Part shown: positions 55,085 through 63,461 of the stretch, one piece after another
How the letters are laid out: the number at the start of each line of letters is the position of its first letter
Numbering within the stretch: the first letter of the stretch is position 1
Assembly (NCBI GenBank): GCA_963720645.1
Contig: CAVRFX010000026.1
Location: forward strand, 124,001 to 188,000
Length of the DNA: 64,000 nt
Reading direction: 5' to 3'
Origin: RYN-230 sp963720645
GTDB lineage: Bacteria > Actinomycetota > Actinomycetes > Streptosporangiales > Streptosporangiaceae
The notes under the pieces: generated by a model
Told to the model about the DNA's origin: nothing
Seen by the model: only the letters and a program-made list of their open reading frames with translations
Database searches by the model: none
Made by a program: the position numbers and the translations under genes

Positions 55085-56038
55085 CTAACCCGCGCCGCCG
55101 CACCGGCCAGGCCCGTGCCCGCCTGATCCGGGTCCGCCCGATCCGGCCGGGGAGCCTCCCGGGGCGGCCGCAGGGCCGCCTGATGCGGTCGCGGCAGACC
55201 CTGATGCGGTCGGGGAGGACCCTGATGCGCCGCCGGCCGGGGAACCGGAGTCGGTGGGGTCGAGGCCCTGGCTCAGTGACTCCCAGAGGCTGGCCGGGTC
55301 CGCGGCCGCGGGCGGTTTCCCGCTGGCCGGCCGGTCGTACCGGCTGGACATGACCGGCCAGCGGGCGCCGCGCCAGGCGACCAGCAGGCCCGTCCCGATG
55401 ACCAGGAGACCGCCGGCCAGCACGGCCCACCGCCACGGGAACGCGGCCATCTCCACGTGGCTGGCCAGGGTGAGACCGGCCACGCCGGAACCGCCGGTGC
55501 CCGGCGTCGTGCCGCTGCCGACGGTACTGCCGCCCGGCGCCGAACCGGCCTGCGCGGTGGTCGCGCCCACCGCGGCGCTGCGAGCCTGCGCCGCGGTCAC
55601 GGGCAGGCTCACGGACGCGGCGATGGCCACGCCGAACGCGGCGAGCAGGCCGCCGACCACCCGGCGGGCGAGGCCCCGGGTCGCGAGCACCGCGGCCAGG
55701 CCGGCCAGCGCGGCCAGCCCCAGCGCGCCAGCCGCGGGGACGAGGTCCTGGCCGCTCACCGTGACGCGGGACGCGGGCAACGGATGCGGCTCGATGGTCA
55801 CCACCCGGGCCCAGCCCTGCCGGGCCGCCAGCAGCACGACCGCGGCGCCCACCACACCGGCCAGCAGGGTGAGCAGGTACTCGCGGCGGGCGCCCGCGGC
55901 CGGGCGGCGGGTGCCCAGCCGCTCACCCGCCGGGCCCGCGGCGGTCATCCCGCCCCCGGTCATCCCGCCACCGGCCATCCCGCCACCGGCCATCCCGCCA
56001 CCGGCCATCCCGCCACCGGCCATCCCGCCACGGGTCAT
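55085..56038 (-). CDS. Trp biosynthesis-associated membrane protein (TIGR02234 type)
   Basis: 317 residues, four membrane segments: LLTLLAGVVGAAVVLLAARQ, AAGALGLAALAGLAAVLATR, VVGGLLAAFGVAIAASVSLP and WAVLAGGLLVIGTGLLVAWR, with the family motif RQGWARV between the first two. The function is unknown, but the family is confined to actinobacterial trp operons. The N-terminus is a GGGMA repeat (six units; DNA repeat 55943-56040) and the C-terminus a Gly/Ser/Pro tail. ATG 56038 overlaps the hisI stop. Confidence 0.85.
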   Translation of the reverse strand: MTRGGMAGGGMAGGGMAGGGMAGGGMTGGGMTAAGPAGERLGTRRPAAGARREYLLTLLAGVVGAAVVLLAARQGWARVVTIEPHPLPASRVTVSGQDLVPAAGALGLAALAGLAAVLATRGLARRVVGGLLAAFGVAIAASVSLPVTAAQARSAAVGATTAQAGSAPGGSTVGSGTTPGTGGSGVAGLTLASHVEMAAFPWRWAVLAGGLLVIGTGLLVAWRGARWPVMSSRYDRPASGKPPAAADPASLWESLSQGLDPTDSGSPAGGASGSSPTASGSAATASGGPAAAPGGSPAGSGGPGSGGHGPGRCGGAG

Positions 56039-56040
56039 CC
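55943..56040. repeat. 15-bp tandem repeat encoding GGGMA units
   Basis: About six copies of a 15-base CCACCGGCCATCCCG unit, four of them identical, at the 5' end of the Trp-associated membrane protein gene. Confidence 0.88.
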
Positions 56041-56427
56041 CACCACCACAGCGGGCAGCGGGTCGGCGTCGAAGCAGGTCCGGTCGCCGGTGTGGCAGGC
56101 CCCGCCAGCCTGGTCCACCTTGACCAGCACGGTGTCCCCGTCACAGTCGAGGGCGACCGCTTTCACCTGCTGCACGTGACCGGACGTCTCACCTTTCACC
56201 CAGTACTCCTGGCGGCTGCGGGACCAGTACGTGCACCGCCCGGTGGTCAGCGTGAGGTGCAGCGCCTCGTCGTCCATCCAGCCGACCATCAGGACCTCGC
56301 CGGTGTCGTACTGCTGGGCCACGGCGGGAACCAGGCCGGCCGGGTCACGCTTCAGCCGCGCGGCGATCTCGGGGTCCAGCGCGGAAGGGCTGCGCGGGCC
56401 GGTGGCCGCGCTCGCTTGCGTGTTCAT
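56035..56427 (-). CDS. hisI: Phosphoribosyl-AMP cyclohydrolase
   Basis: 130 residues, PRA-CH alone without the HisE part. Histidine pathway step 3. LVPAVAQQYDTGEVLMVGWM, ALHLTLTTGRCTYWSRSRQE, YWVKGETSGHVQQVKAVALD (the GxTSGH signature), CDGDTVLVKV and GGACHTGDRTCF with the zinc-binding Cys. AGAGG lies eight bases before ATG 56427. It heads the trp unit. Confidence 0.95.
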   Translation of the reverse strand: MNTQASAATGPRSPSALDPEIAARLKRDPAGLVPAVAQQYDTGEVLMVGWMDDEALHLTLTTGRCTYWSRSRQEYWVKGETSGHVQQVKAVALDCDGDTVLVKVDQAGGACHTGDRTCFDADPLPAVVVG

Positions 56428-56488
56428 AGGCCGATCCTCTCAGGTTGGCCCATTCCACTGGGCGGGGCCGGGTGGCTACCATCGCGAG

Positions 56489-57142
56489 ATGACTCTCGCC
56501 CGGGATGAGCGCGTGGCGCTGTGCGCGCTGCTGGAGCAGACTGGCCCGTCCGCGCCCACGCTATGCGAGGGCTGGACCACGCTCGACCTGGCCGCGCACC
56601 TGGTGCTGAGGGAACGCCGCCCGGACGCGGGGGCGGGCATCGTGGTCGGCGCGCTCGCCGGGTACACCCGGCGGGTGCAGCGGGGGCTGACCGACCGTGA
56701 ATCGTTCGGCGGCCTGGTCGCCGCGATCCGTAACGGGCCGCCGCGGCTGTCCTGGTTCGGCCTGCCGGGGATGGACGAGCGGGCCAACCTGGTCGAGTTC
56801 TTCGTGCACCACGAGGACGTCCGGCGCGGCAGCCCCGGCTGGGCGGACCGGAAGGTCCCGCCCGCACTGTCCGAGGCCCTGTGGGGGCGGCTCGGCATGG
56901 CCCGGTTCGTGCTGCGCAAAGCGCCGGTCGGGGTGGAACTGGTCCGCGACGACATCACCACCGACCCGGGGCAGGGCCGGGTCCGGATCACCGCCAAGGC
57001 GCGCACCCCGGTGGTGACGGTCACCGGCGCACCCGGCGAACTCACCCTCTGGACATCGGGCCGGCGGGGCGCCGCCCAGGTGCGCCTGGACGGTACCGAG
57101 GCGGCCATCCGCACCCTGACCGCATCCCGCTGGGGCTTCTGA
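56489..57142 (+). CDS. TIGR03085-type metal-binding protein (maleylpyruvate isomerase-like)
   Basis: 217 residues. ERVALCALLEQTGPSAPTLC, EGWTTLDLAAHLVLRERRPD carries the conserved His that coordinates a divalent metal in the DinB-like four-helix bundle; FVHHEDVRRG supplies the second His pair. Such proteins are related to mycothiol-dependent isomerases; the reaction is unknown. TACCAT (56477-56482) is six bases before the ATG at 56489, so the message is probably leaderless. It is divergent from hisI. Confidence 0.85.
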   Translation: MTLARDERVALCALLEQTGPSAPTLCEGWTTLDLAAHLVLRERRPDAGAGIVVGALAGYTRRVQRGLTDRESFGGLVAAIRNGPPRLSWFGLPGMDERANLVEFFVHHEDVRRGSPGWADRKVPPALSEALWGRLGMARFVLRKAPVGVELVRDDITTDPGQGRVRITAKARTPVVTVTGAPGELTLWTSGRRGAAQVRLDGTEAAIRTLTASRWGF

Positions 57143-57172
57143 GCTCGCGGCACCGTCTGCCCGCCGTGGCCT

Positions 57173-57198
57173 GCGGGGACACGGCACCGTGTCCCCGC
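57173..57198. terminator. 12-bp perfect hairpin
   Basis: Arms 57173-57184 and 57187-57198 with a 2-base loop, 31 bases after the TIGR03085-type gene. It separates this gene from the phosphonate transport operon; the remaining leader to 57376 shows no gene. Confidence 0.65.
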
Positions 57199-57376
57199 CG
57201 TGACCTGGGGCTGGTGGCACCAACTGTTCGCGCCGCAGCCCTCTACCCTTCACGGGAAACCCGGCATCGGGCCATCCATCGGCCATCTCCCGGCCAATTC
57301 CTACCGCGACGATTCCCCCGTCCGTGCCATCGGGGCGTGGATGCGGGCTGCGGCCCGCAGGTCAGAGGGGGACTAC

Positions 57377-58534
57377 GTGCCCAGGAGAAAGACAGTCGCG
57401 GCCGCGGCGATCGCCGTCAGCGGCCTGATGTTCGCCGCAGGATGCGGCAGCAATAGCTCGAACAACGCTGGTTCAGGTAGTTCCTCCGGGTCGGGCAGTA
57501 CCACGAACGCCGCCACGGCCACCTCCGCCAGTGCGTTCGGCGGCATGAGTGGCCTGGTGGCCGCCTGCAAGAAGGAGGGGACGCTGAACGTCATCACCCT
57601 CCCGGCGAACTGGGCCAACTACGGAACCATCATGAAGGACTTCACGGCGAAGTACGGCATCAAGATCAACGATGCCAACCCGGACGGGTCCAGCCAGGAC
57701 GAGATCAACGCGATGCAGCAACTGAAGGGGCAGAGCCGCGCCCCCGACGTGCTGGACATGGGCACCTCCTTCGCGATCAAGGCGGACCAGTCGGGCCTGC
57801 TCGCCCCGTACAAGGTGGTCACGTGGACCTCCATCCCGGCCAACACCAAGGCATCGGACTCCACCTGGTACGACGACTACGGCGGCTACGTCGCGATCGG
57901 CTACGACTCGGCCAAGGTGAAGGTCGCCCCGACGTCCTTCAAGGATCTGCTCAAGCCCATCTACAAGAACCAGGTCGCCATCAACGGCAACCCGACCCAG
58001 GCCAGCGCGGCCTTCTCCGCGGTCTATGCGTCCGCGCTGGCGAACGGGGGGTCGCTGTCCAACATCGAGCCGGGCATCCAGTACTTCAAGAAGCTGCACC
58101 AGGCCGGGAACTTCGTGCCCGTCACCGCGGGCCCGACCACCGTGCAGAGCGGGCAGACCCCGATCGTGATCTGGTGGGATTACCTGCTCGCCTCCGAGAT
58201 CTCGAGCGCGGTGCCCACGTTCAAGATCGTGATCCCGACCGATGCGCACTACGCCGCCTACTACAGCCAGGCGATCAGCAAGACGGCTCCCCACCCGGCC
58301 TGCGCCCGGCTCTGGGAGGAGTACCTGTACTCGGCCACCGGCCAGAACCTCTGGCTGCTGGGCAAGGCGCGGCCGATCGAGCTGCAGACGCTCGTCACCA
58401 ACGGCACCGTCAACAAGGCGGCCGACGCGGCGCTCCCGGCGGCCCCGGCGGGCGGGCTGAGCTTCCCCACCCAGGCCCAGGAGTCTGCCGCGGAGGCCAA
58501 GGTCGCGCAGCAATGGGCGAGCGTGGCCGGCTAG
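57377..58534 (+). CDS. ABC transporter solute-binding lipoprotein, probably for an aminophosphonate
   Basis: 385 residues. Signal VPRRKTVAAAAIAVSGLMF with lipobox AAGC, then a Ser/Gly linker and a type II periplasmic-binding fold: LVAACKKEGTLNVITLPANW, APDVLDMGTSFAIKADQSGL, GYVAIGYDSAKVKVAPTSFK and IVIWWDYLLASEISS. The class is the Fe3+/spermidine/2-aminoethylphosphonate-type binding proteins. GAGGGGG precedes GTG 57377. The position in an operon facing a phosphonatase-like gene suggests an aminoethylphosphonate-type ligand; this is inferred from context. Confidence 0.85.
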   Translation: MPRRKTVAAAAIAVSGLMFAAGCGSNSSNNAGSGSSSGSGSTTNAATATSASAFGGMSGLVAACKKEGTLNVITLPANWANYGTIMKDFTAKYGIKINDANPDGSSQDEINAMQQLKGQSRAPDVLDMGTSFAIKADQSGLLAPYKVVTWTSIPANTKASDSTWYDDYGGYVAIGYDSAKVKVAPTSFKDLLKPIYKNQVAINGNPTQASAAFSAVYASALANGGSLSNIEPGIQYFKKLHQAGNFVPVTAGPTTVQSGQTPIVIWWDYLLASEISSAVPTFKIVIPTDAHYAAYYSQAISKTAPHPACARLWEEYLYSATGQNLWLLGKARPIELQTLVTNGTVNKAADAALPAAPAGGLSFPTQAQESAAEAKVAQQWASVAG

Positions 58535-58537
58535 CCG

Positions 58538-59470
58538 ATGGCCCAGCAGACTGACACGGTCGTGGCCCCGGGCGCCGCTGGCGGCCCCGGGGCCCGGCCG
58601 GGCCGGACCTGGCGGGCCCGGCTGCGCAGCGCACGGGTCCTGATCGGAATCCTGCCCTTCACCATCTACGTGTTCCTGGGGCTCGTCCTGCCCGCGCTGG
58701 CGATCGCGGTGGGCGCGTTCCAGGACTCCGACACCGGCAGCTTCACGCTGTCCAACATCAAGACCGCCGCGTCCGGCATCTACCTGCATGGCTTCGGGAC
58801 CACGCTCGGGGTCGCCGTGATCACCTCGATCGTGCCGGGCATCGTCGGCTTCCTGGTCGCCTACGCCATCTTCACGGCGAAGCGCGGGGCGGTGCTGCGC
58901 CGGTGCGTGATCACCGCCTCTGGGGTCTTCGCCAACTTCGGCGGGGTCCCGCTGGCGTTCCTGTTCATTGCGACGCTCGGCTCGACGGGCATGGTCACCG
59001 CGTGGCTGACCGACATCGGGCTGAACCCGTACACGAACGGCTTCGACCTGTACACCTTCAGCGGGATCGTGGTGGTCTACATGTACTTCCAGATCCCGCT
59101 CATGGTGCTGGTCATCCTGCCGGCTCTGGAAGGGCTCCGGCCCGCCTGGCGGGAGGCGGCGAACAACCTGGGCGCGGGGGCCTGGCAGTACTGGCGTTAC
59201 GTGGGCGGCCCCGTACTCCTGCCGGCGTTCCTGGGCTGCGTGCTGCTGCTGTTCGGCAGCGCGTTCTCGGCCTACGCCACGGCCGAGGCGCTGACCAGTG
59301 GGAGCGTCCCGCTGACCGCCATCCAGATCGGCTCGTTCCTGAACGGCAACGTGCTGGCCGGCCAGCAGAACGTCGGCAAGGCGCTCGGGCTCGGGATGAT
59401 CGTCATCATCGCGGTCGTGATGACTGCCTACGCGCTGCTGCAGCGGAGGTCGGCGCAATGGCTGCGATAG
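58538..59470 (+). CDS. ABC transporter permease 1
   Basis: 310 residues, six membrane segments with the BPD_transp_1 EAA motif EAANNLGAGAWQYWRYVGGP. Segments include ILPFTIYVFLGLVLPALAIA and VITSIVPGIVGFLVAYAIF. It starts three bases after the binding-protein stop and overlaps permease 2 by 13 bases, so the genes are coupled. Confidence 0.92.
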   Translation: MAQQTDTVVAPGAAGGPGARPGRTWRARLRSARVLIGILPFTIYVFLGLVLPALAIAVGAFQDSDTGSFTLSNIKTAASGIYLHGFGTTLGVAVITSIVPGIVGFLVAYAIFTAKRGAVLRRCVITASGVFANFGGVPLAFLFIATLGSTGMVTAWLTDIGLNPYTNGFDLYTFSGIVVVYMYFQIPLMVLVILPALEGLRPAWREAANNLGAGAWQYWRYVGGPVLLPAFLGCVLLLFGSAFSAYATAEALTSGSVPLTAIQIGSFLNGNVLAGQQNVGKALGLGMIVIIAVVMTAYALLQRRSAQWLR

Positions 59471-60321
59471 CCGGCGGGAACCTCGCCGAGGACGTGGAAG
59501 GCCAGATCCCCTCGGGCAGGTCCGGCCGGCCCGGCGTGCGGCAGTTCCCGGTCTGGCGCTGGGTCATCCTGCTCGTGGTCGGCGCCTACTTCGTCATCCC
59601 GCTGATCGCGGCGCTGCGGTTCACCGGGTTCTCGTCCTTCCCGCAGGTCATCCACCAGGAAGGCTTCTCCGCGGCCTTCGAGCTGTCGGTCAAGCTGGCC
59701 GCGATCACCACAGTTCTCACCATCGTGCTCATGCTGCCCACGACGGTGTACGTGCACCTGCGGCTGCCCCAGCTGCGCCGGCTGATGGAAGGGGTCACGA
59801 TCCTGCCCATCGTGATCCCGCCGGTGGTCCTGATCGTGGGCGTGCTGCAGGTGGCCCCCGGGTTTCTCAAGAGCACCCCTTACCTGCTGGCGCTGATATA
59901 CGTGGTGCTCGCGATGCCGTTCGCCTACCGGGCGTTCGACGCCGGCCTGCGTGCCCTCGACCTGCAGACGCTGGTCGAGGCGTCGCAGTCGCTGGGTGCG
60001 GGCTGGAGGTCCACGCTGTGGCGGGTCATGCTGCCCAACCTGCGCACCGCGATGCTGTCGGCCACCGTCCTGACCGTGGCCCTGGTCCTCGGCGAGTTCA
60101 CCATGGCCAGCCTGGACCTGTATCAGACGTTCCCGGTCTGGATCGTCGCGTTCGACCAGACCAGCGGGCCGATCTCGGTCGCGGCCTCGCTGCTGGCGCT
60201 GTTCGTGACCTGGATCTTCCTGCTGGCCATCACCATGATCGGCGGCCGCGGGTCACGGCGGAAGGGCGGCGCCGAGGTCTCGCTGTTCTCTGTTAGCCCG
60301 CGCAACACGGGGGGATCCTGA
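59458..60321 (+). CDS. ABC transporter permease 2
   Basis: 287 residues, six membrane segments; EAA motif EASQSLGAGWRSTLWRVMLP. VWRWVILLVVGAYFVIPLIA is the first segment, and VTILPIVIPPVVLIVGVLQV lies in the middle. CGGAGG precedes ATG 59458. It pairs with permease 1 to form the heterodimeric channel. Confidence 0.92.
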   Translation: MAAIAGGNLAEDVEGQIPSGRSGRPGVRQFPVWRWVILLVVGAYFVIPLIAALRFTGFSSFPQVIHQEGFSAAFELSVKLAAITTVLTIVLMLPTTVYVHLRLPQLRRLMEGVTILPIVIPPVVLIVGVLQVAPGFLKSTPYLLALIYVVLAMPFAYRAFDAGLRALDLQTLVEASQSLGAGWRSTLWRVMLPNLRTAMLSATVLTVALVLGEFTMASLDLYQTFPVWIVAFDQTSGPISVAASLLALFVTWIFLLAITMIGGRGSRRKGGAEVSLFSVSPRNTGGS

Positions 60322-60322
60322 C

Positions 60323-61411
60323 ATGACCACGAAGGCGGCCGGCGGCAGCCAGGCGGACGGCACCGTCCACAGCGGCTCCGGGGCCACCGTGGAGTTGCGG
60401 AACCTGTCCCGGTCCTTCGGCACGATCCGCGCCCTCGACGAGCTGACCCTGCGGGTCGCTCCCGGGGAACTCGTGGCCCTGCTCGGCCCGTCCGGGTGCG
60501 GCAAGACTACCGCGCTGCGGATCCTGGCCGGCTTCGAGACCGCGGACTCAGGGAGCGTGGAGGTGGACGGCCGTGACGTGTCCGCCATCCCGGCGGCCAA
60601 GCGGGACATGGGCATGGTGTTCCAGAGCTACAGCTTGTTCCCGAACATGTCGGCGCTGGAGAACGTCAGCTTCGGGCTGCGGATGCGGCGCCTCGGCTCC
60701 GCCGAGCGCCAGCGGCGGGCCGCCGACCTGCTCGACATGGTGGGCCTGGCCGCTCAGGGCAAGCAGTATCCGCACCAGCTGTCCGGCGGCCAGCAGCAGC
60801 GGGTCGCGCTGGCCCGGGCGCTGGCCATCGAGCCCCGGGTCCTGCTCCTCGACGAGCCGCTGTCCGCGCTGGACGCCAAGGTCCGCCTGCAACTGCGCGA
60901 GCAGATCCGCTCCCTGCAGCAGCGGCTCGGCACGACGACCCTGTTCGTCACCCACGACCAGGAGGAAGCGCTGTCCATGGCGGACCGGGTGGGCGTGATG
61001 CGCGAGGGCGGTCTCGAGCAGATAGCTACCCCGGACGAGCTTTATGACCGGCCCGCGACGCCTTTCGTTGCGGAGTTTGTCGGGATCATGAACCGGATCC
61101 CGGCCGGCCTGCTGGAGCTGCTCGGCGCGTCCGCCCTGGCCGCGAACCTGGTGCCGCATCCGGAGCGGCCGGCCGCGGGCGTGGACGTCCTGGTCAGGCC
61201 CGAAGGACTGCGCATCACGGCCAGCCCGTCCGGTAACGGGATCGTGGTGGGCCGGACGTTCCTTGGCCAGCTGACCCGGGTCAGCGTGCGGCTGTCCGGG
61301 GACGTGGTCGTGCAGGTGGACCAGCAGAGCACGGAGGCGGCCGGGATCGGCCCCGGCGACCCGGTGGACGTCAGCCTGGCCGGGGCACCGGTCATGGTCG
61401 CCGAGCGCTAG
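60323..61411 (+). CDS. ABC transporter ATP-binding protein
   Basis: 362 residues. Walker A LLGPSGCGKTTALRILAGFE, Q-loop VFQSYSLFPNMSALENVSFG, signature LSGGQQQRVALARALAIEPR, Walker B LLLDEPLSALDAKVR, H-loop FVTHDQEEALSMADRVGVM, then a TOBE domain (VDVLVRPEGLRITAS, TFLGQLTRVSVRLSGDVVVQ). This is the importer class with a regulatory C-terminal domain, as for polyamine, iron and aminoethylphosphonate systems. Its stop overlaps the convergent hydrolase stop by four bases. Confidence 0.94.
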   Translation: MTTKAAGGSQADGTVHSGSGATVELRNLSRSFGTIRALDELTLRVAPGELVALLGPSGCGKTTALRILAGFETADSGSVEVDGRDVSAIPAAKRDMGMVFQSYSLFPNMSALENVSFGLRMRRLGSAERQRRAADLLDMVGLAAQGKQYPHQLSGGQQQRVALARALAIEPRVLLLDEPLSALDAKVRLQLREQIRSLQQRLGTTTLFVTHDQEEALSMADRVGVMREGGLEQIATPDELYDRPATPFVAEFVGIMNRIPAGLLELLGASALAANLVPHPERPAAGVDVLVRPEGLRITASPSGNGIVVGRTFLGQLTRVSVRLSGDVVVQVDQQSTEAAGIGPGDPVDVSLAGAPVMVAER

Positions 61412-62091
61412 CCAGCGCTGACGCCAGCCAGCGGGAGCAGGTCCGCGATCGAGTCCAGCACGTGCGGGGCCTTGGCCGCCTCGAACTGGTCCCGGGTCGT
61501 CTGCCCGGTGAGCACGCCCGCGATCAGCCCCGCGCCGGCCCGCCGTCCGGACTCGATGTCGCTCGTGGTGTCGCCGACGACCGCGAGCTCGCTGACCGCG
61601 CCGCCGCCCAGCCGCAGCAGCGCGGTCAGCGGCAGGTCCGGCCAGGGCCGGCCGCGCCCCGCGTCGGCCGGGGACAGGGCCAGGTCGATCAGCGGCTCCC
61701 AGCCGAGCCGGTCGATGACCGAGTCCCGGGTCGCCGGCGAGAAGCCGGTGAGCAGGCACACCTGGATGCCGGCGTCGCACAGCGCGGTGATCACCTCAGC
61801 TGCCCCGGGCAGCGCGGTGACCCGCCCGGCAGCCACCTCCGCGGCGTAGGCATCCTCGAAGACGTCGTTGGCGTGCTGGGCGGTGGCCTCGTCGCCGAGG
61901 ATCTCGCGGAATACCGCGATCTTGGACTGGCCCATGCTGGCGTGCACGATCCGCATCGCCTCGTCGTGCGCCGCACTCCCCCGGGCCGGGCCGAACCGGT
62001 CCAGCGCGGTGGTGAACGCCGTCATCACGCTGCCGTCGTCCGCAACCGTGGTGCCCGCCATATCCAGGCACGCGATCGTGATGCCGGTCAT
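61408..62091 (-). CDS. Phosphonatase-like HAD hydrolase (PhnX-like, TIGR03351 type)
   Basis: 227 residues. Motif I is LDMAGTT (Asp10), the DxAGT form unique to phosphonoacetaldehyde hydrolase and its close relatives. The cap domain has ASMGQSKIAVFRE with Lys57 at the position of the Schiff-base lysine that polarises the C-P bond. Motif II is VCLLTGFSPATR; the usual motif III Lys is replaced by Arg in AGRGRPWPDL (about 148), another phosphonatase-class trait; motif IV is VVGDTTSDIESGRRAG (Asp174). It should cleave phosphonoacetaldehyde or a close analogue to phosphate and an aldehyde. It is read with the FAD gene (31-base gap). Confidence 0.9.
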   Translation of the reverse strand: MTGITIACLDMAGTTVADDGSVMTAFTTALDRFGPARGSAAHDEAMRIVHASMGQSKIAVFREILGDEATAQHANDVFEDAYAAEVAAGRVTALPGAAEVITALCDAGIQVCLLTGFSPATRDSVIDRLGWEPLIDLALSPADAGRGRPWPDLPLTALLRLGGGAVSELAVVGDTTSDIESGRRAGAGLIAGVLTGQTTRDQFEAAKAPHVLDSIADLLPLAGVSAG

Positions 62092-62122
62092 TGCACCCTC
62101 CCGGGACTCGAGCTCCCTGCGG

Positions 62123-63238
62123 TCAGCCGAACGTCTGCTCTGCGATGGCCGGCGCGCAGGTCATGCCGCGGCCGCCGGGCCCGGTGACCAGGAGCACGCC
62201 TGGCGCCACGGCGGAGCGGTGGTAGAGCTCAGTGCCGGTGACCTGGCTGTAGACCCCGGCCCAGCGGCGCCGGACCGGCGGGAGCGCGGTCCCCAGCAGC
62301 CGCGCGGCCACGGCGAGCAGGTGCTCATACGCATCCTCCCCCACATCGAACGCAAACGGTTCCGCGTACTCGTGCGTATCCCCGATCGTGAGGCTGCCGT
62401 CCAGCCGCTGCACCAGCAGCAGCTGGGCGCTGACCCGGGCCGCCGCCGCGGCCTGCGGCGCCAGCCGCCCGCGTCCGGGCAGGTCGTAGGCGGGGTAGTA
62501 ACGCATCGAGTCGCCGTCGGCGACCGACGTGGTGAGCCGGGCGTCCAGCGGGGCGGTCTGCATCATCTGGAGCCGGACCCGGCGGACCGGCGGCTGCCTG
62601 TACGCGGCCAGGTGCGGGCCCGCGATCCCGGTGTGCGCCGCACCGGGGCACAGCACGACCAGGTCGGCGTGATGCCAGGCGCCGGTGTGGTCGCGGACCG
62701 CGTGCGACGCCACCTCGACGGCCTCACGGCCGGGCAGCCACCGGTACGGGGGCTGCGACGACGTCCCGTCGAGCAGGTGGGCGCGCAGCGCCCCGGGCAC
62801 CAGGCGCGGCTCCACGGCCGCGTCCGCCCGGCAGAGCAGCCCGCCCGCGAACTCGCCGCGCAGCACCGGGTTGACCACCCGGACCGCGGCCGGGTCGAGC
62901 AGCTCGCAGCCGCGCAGGCCCGCGTCCGGCCGGGCCGCGGCCTCCTTGAGCAGCCCCAGCTCCGCGTCATCGCGGGCCAGGGTGAGCGAGCCGTTCGCGC
63001 GGAAGCCGGTGCCCGGGACCTCGGCGGCGATCTCCGCCCACCGGGCCCGGGCCCGGCGGGCCAGGTCCAGCTCCGGACCGCCAGCGCGGCCGCTGACCCA
63101 GATCAGGCCGAAGTTGCGGACGCTCGCGCCCCGGGAGCCGGCCTCGCGTTCGAGGTGGGTCACCGGATGACCCCGGCGGCGGGCCTCCAGTGCGTGCATG
63201 AAGCCCAGCACTCCCCCGCCTACCACCACCACCGACAT
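62123..63238 (-). CDS. FAD-dependent amine oxidase, TIGR03364 type (aminophosphonate oxidase candidate)
   Basis: 371 residues, DAO-fold. FAD-binding MSVVVVGGGVLGFMHALEAR at the N-terminus, then SRGASVRNFGLIWVSGR, characteristic of the TIGR03364 clade, MRYYPAYDLPG in the substrate domain, and VTGPGGRGMTCAPAIAEQTF as the C-terminal FAD motif. Members occur beside phosphonatase-like hydrolases and recent work on related enzymes shows oxidation of N-methylated or plain 2-aminoethylphosphonate to phosphonoacetaldehyde. Here it precedes the hydrolase in one unit. ATG 63238 has GGGGAGG about nine bases upstream; the open frame beyond to 63997 is antisense to ppgK and not supported. Confidence 0.88.
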   Translation of the reverse strand: MSVVVVGGGVLGFMHALEARRRGHPVTHLEREAGSRGASVRNFGLIWVSGRAGGPELDLARRARARWAEIAAEVPGTGFRANGSLTLARDDAELGLLKEAAARPDAGLRGCELLDPAAVRVVNPVLRGEFAGGLLCRADAAVEPRLVPGALRAHLLDGTSSQPPYRWLPGREAVEVASHAVRDHTGAWHHADLVVLCPGAAHTGIAGPHLAAYRQPPVRRVRLQMMQTAPLDARLTTSVADGDSMRYYPAYDLPGRGRLAPQAAAAARVSAQLLLVQRLDGSLTIGDTHEYAEPFAFDVGEDAYEHLLAVAARLLGTALPPVRRRWAGVYSQVTGTELYHRSAVAPGVLLVTGPGGRGMTCAPAIAEQTFG

Positions 63239-63461
63239 CCCGCGCGGCCTCCCCAGCCAGAGCCCCCAGTCAAGCGGCGCACGGTGACGCGGGGCTGAAC
63301 ACCCGGTACCCGCCGGCCCAACGCGGGAAAACATCGCCTCCGGAGCCATAATCCGGGCCGCCCGGGTACTACCCGGCCAGCCGATGGCACACCATGGAGT
63401 TGTCTCTCGCTGCGGCCCGGCCGCGCCGGGGGGGATCCGCGGGCGAACGGAGGGCTGTGCA

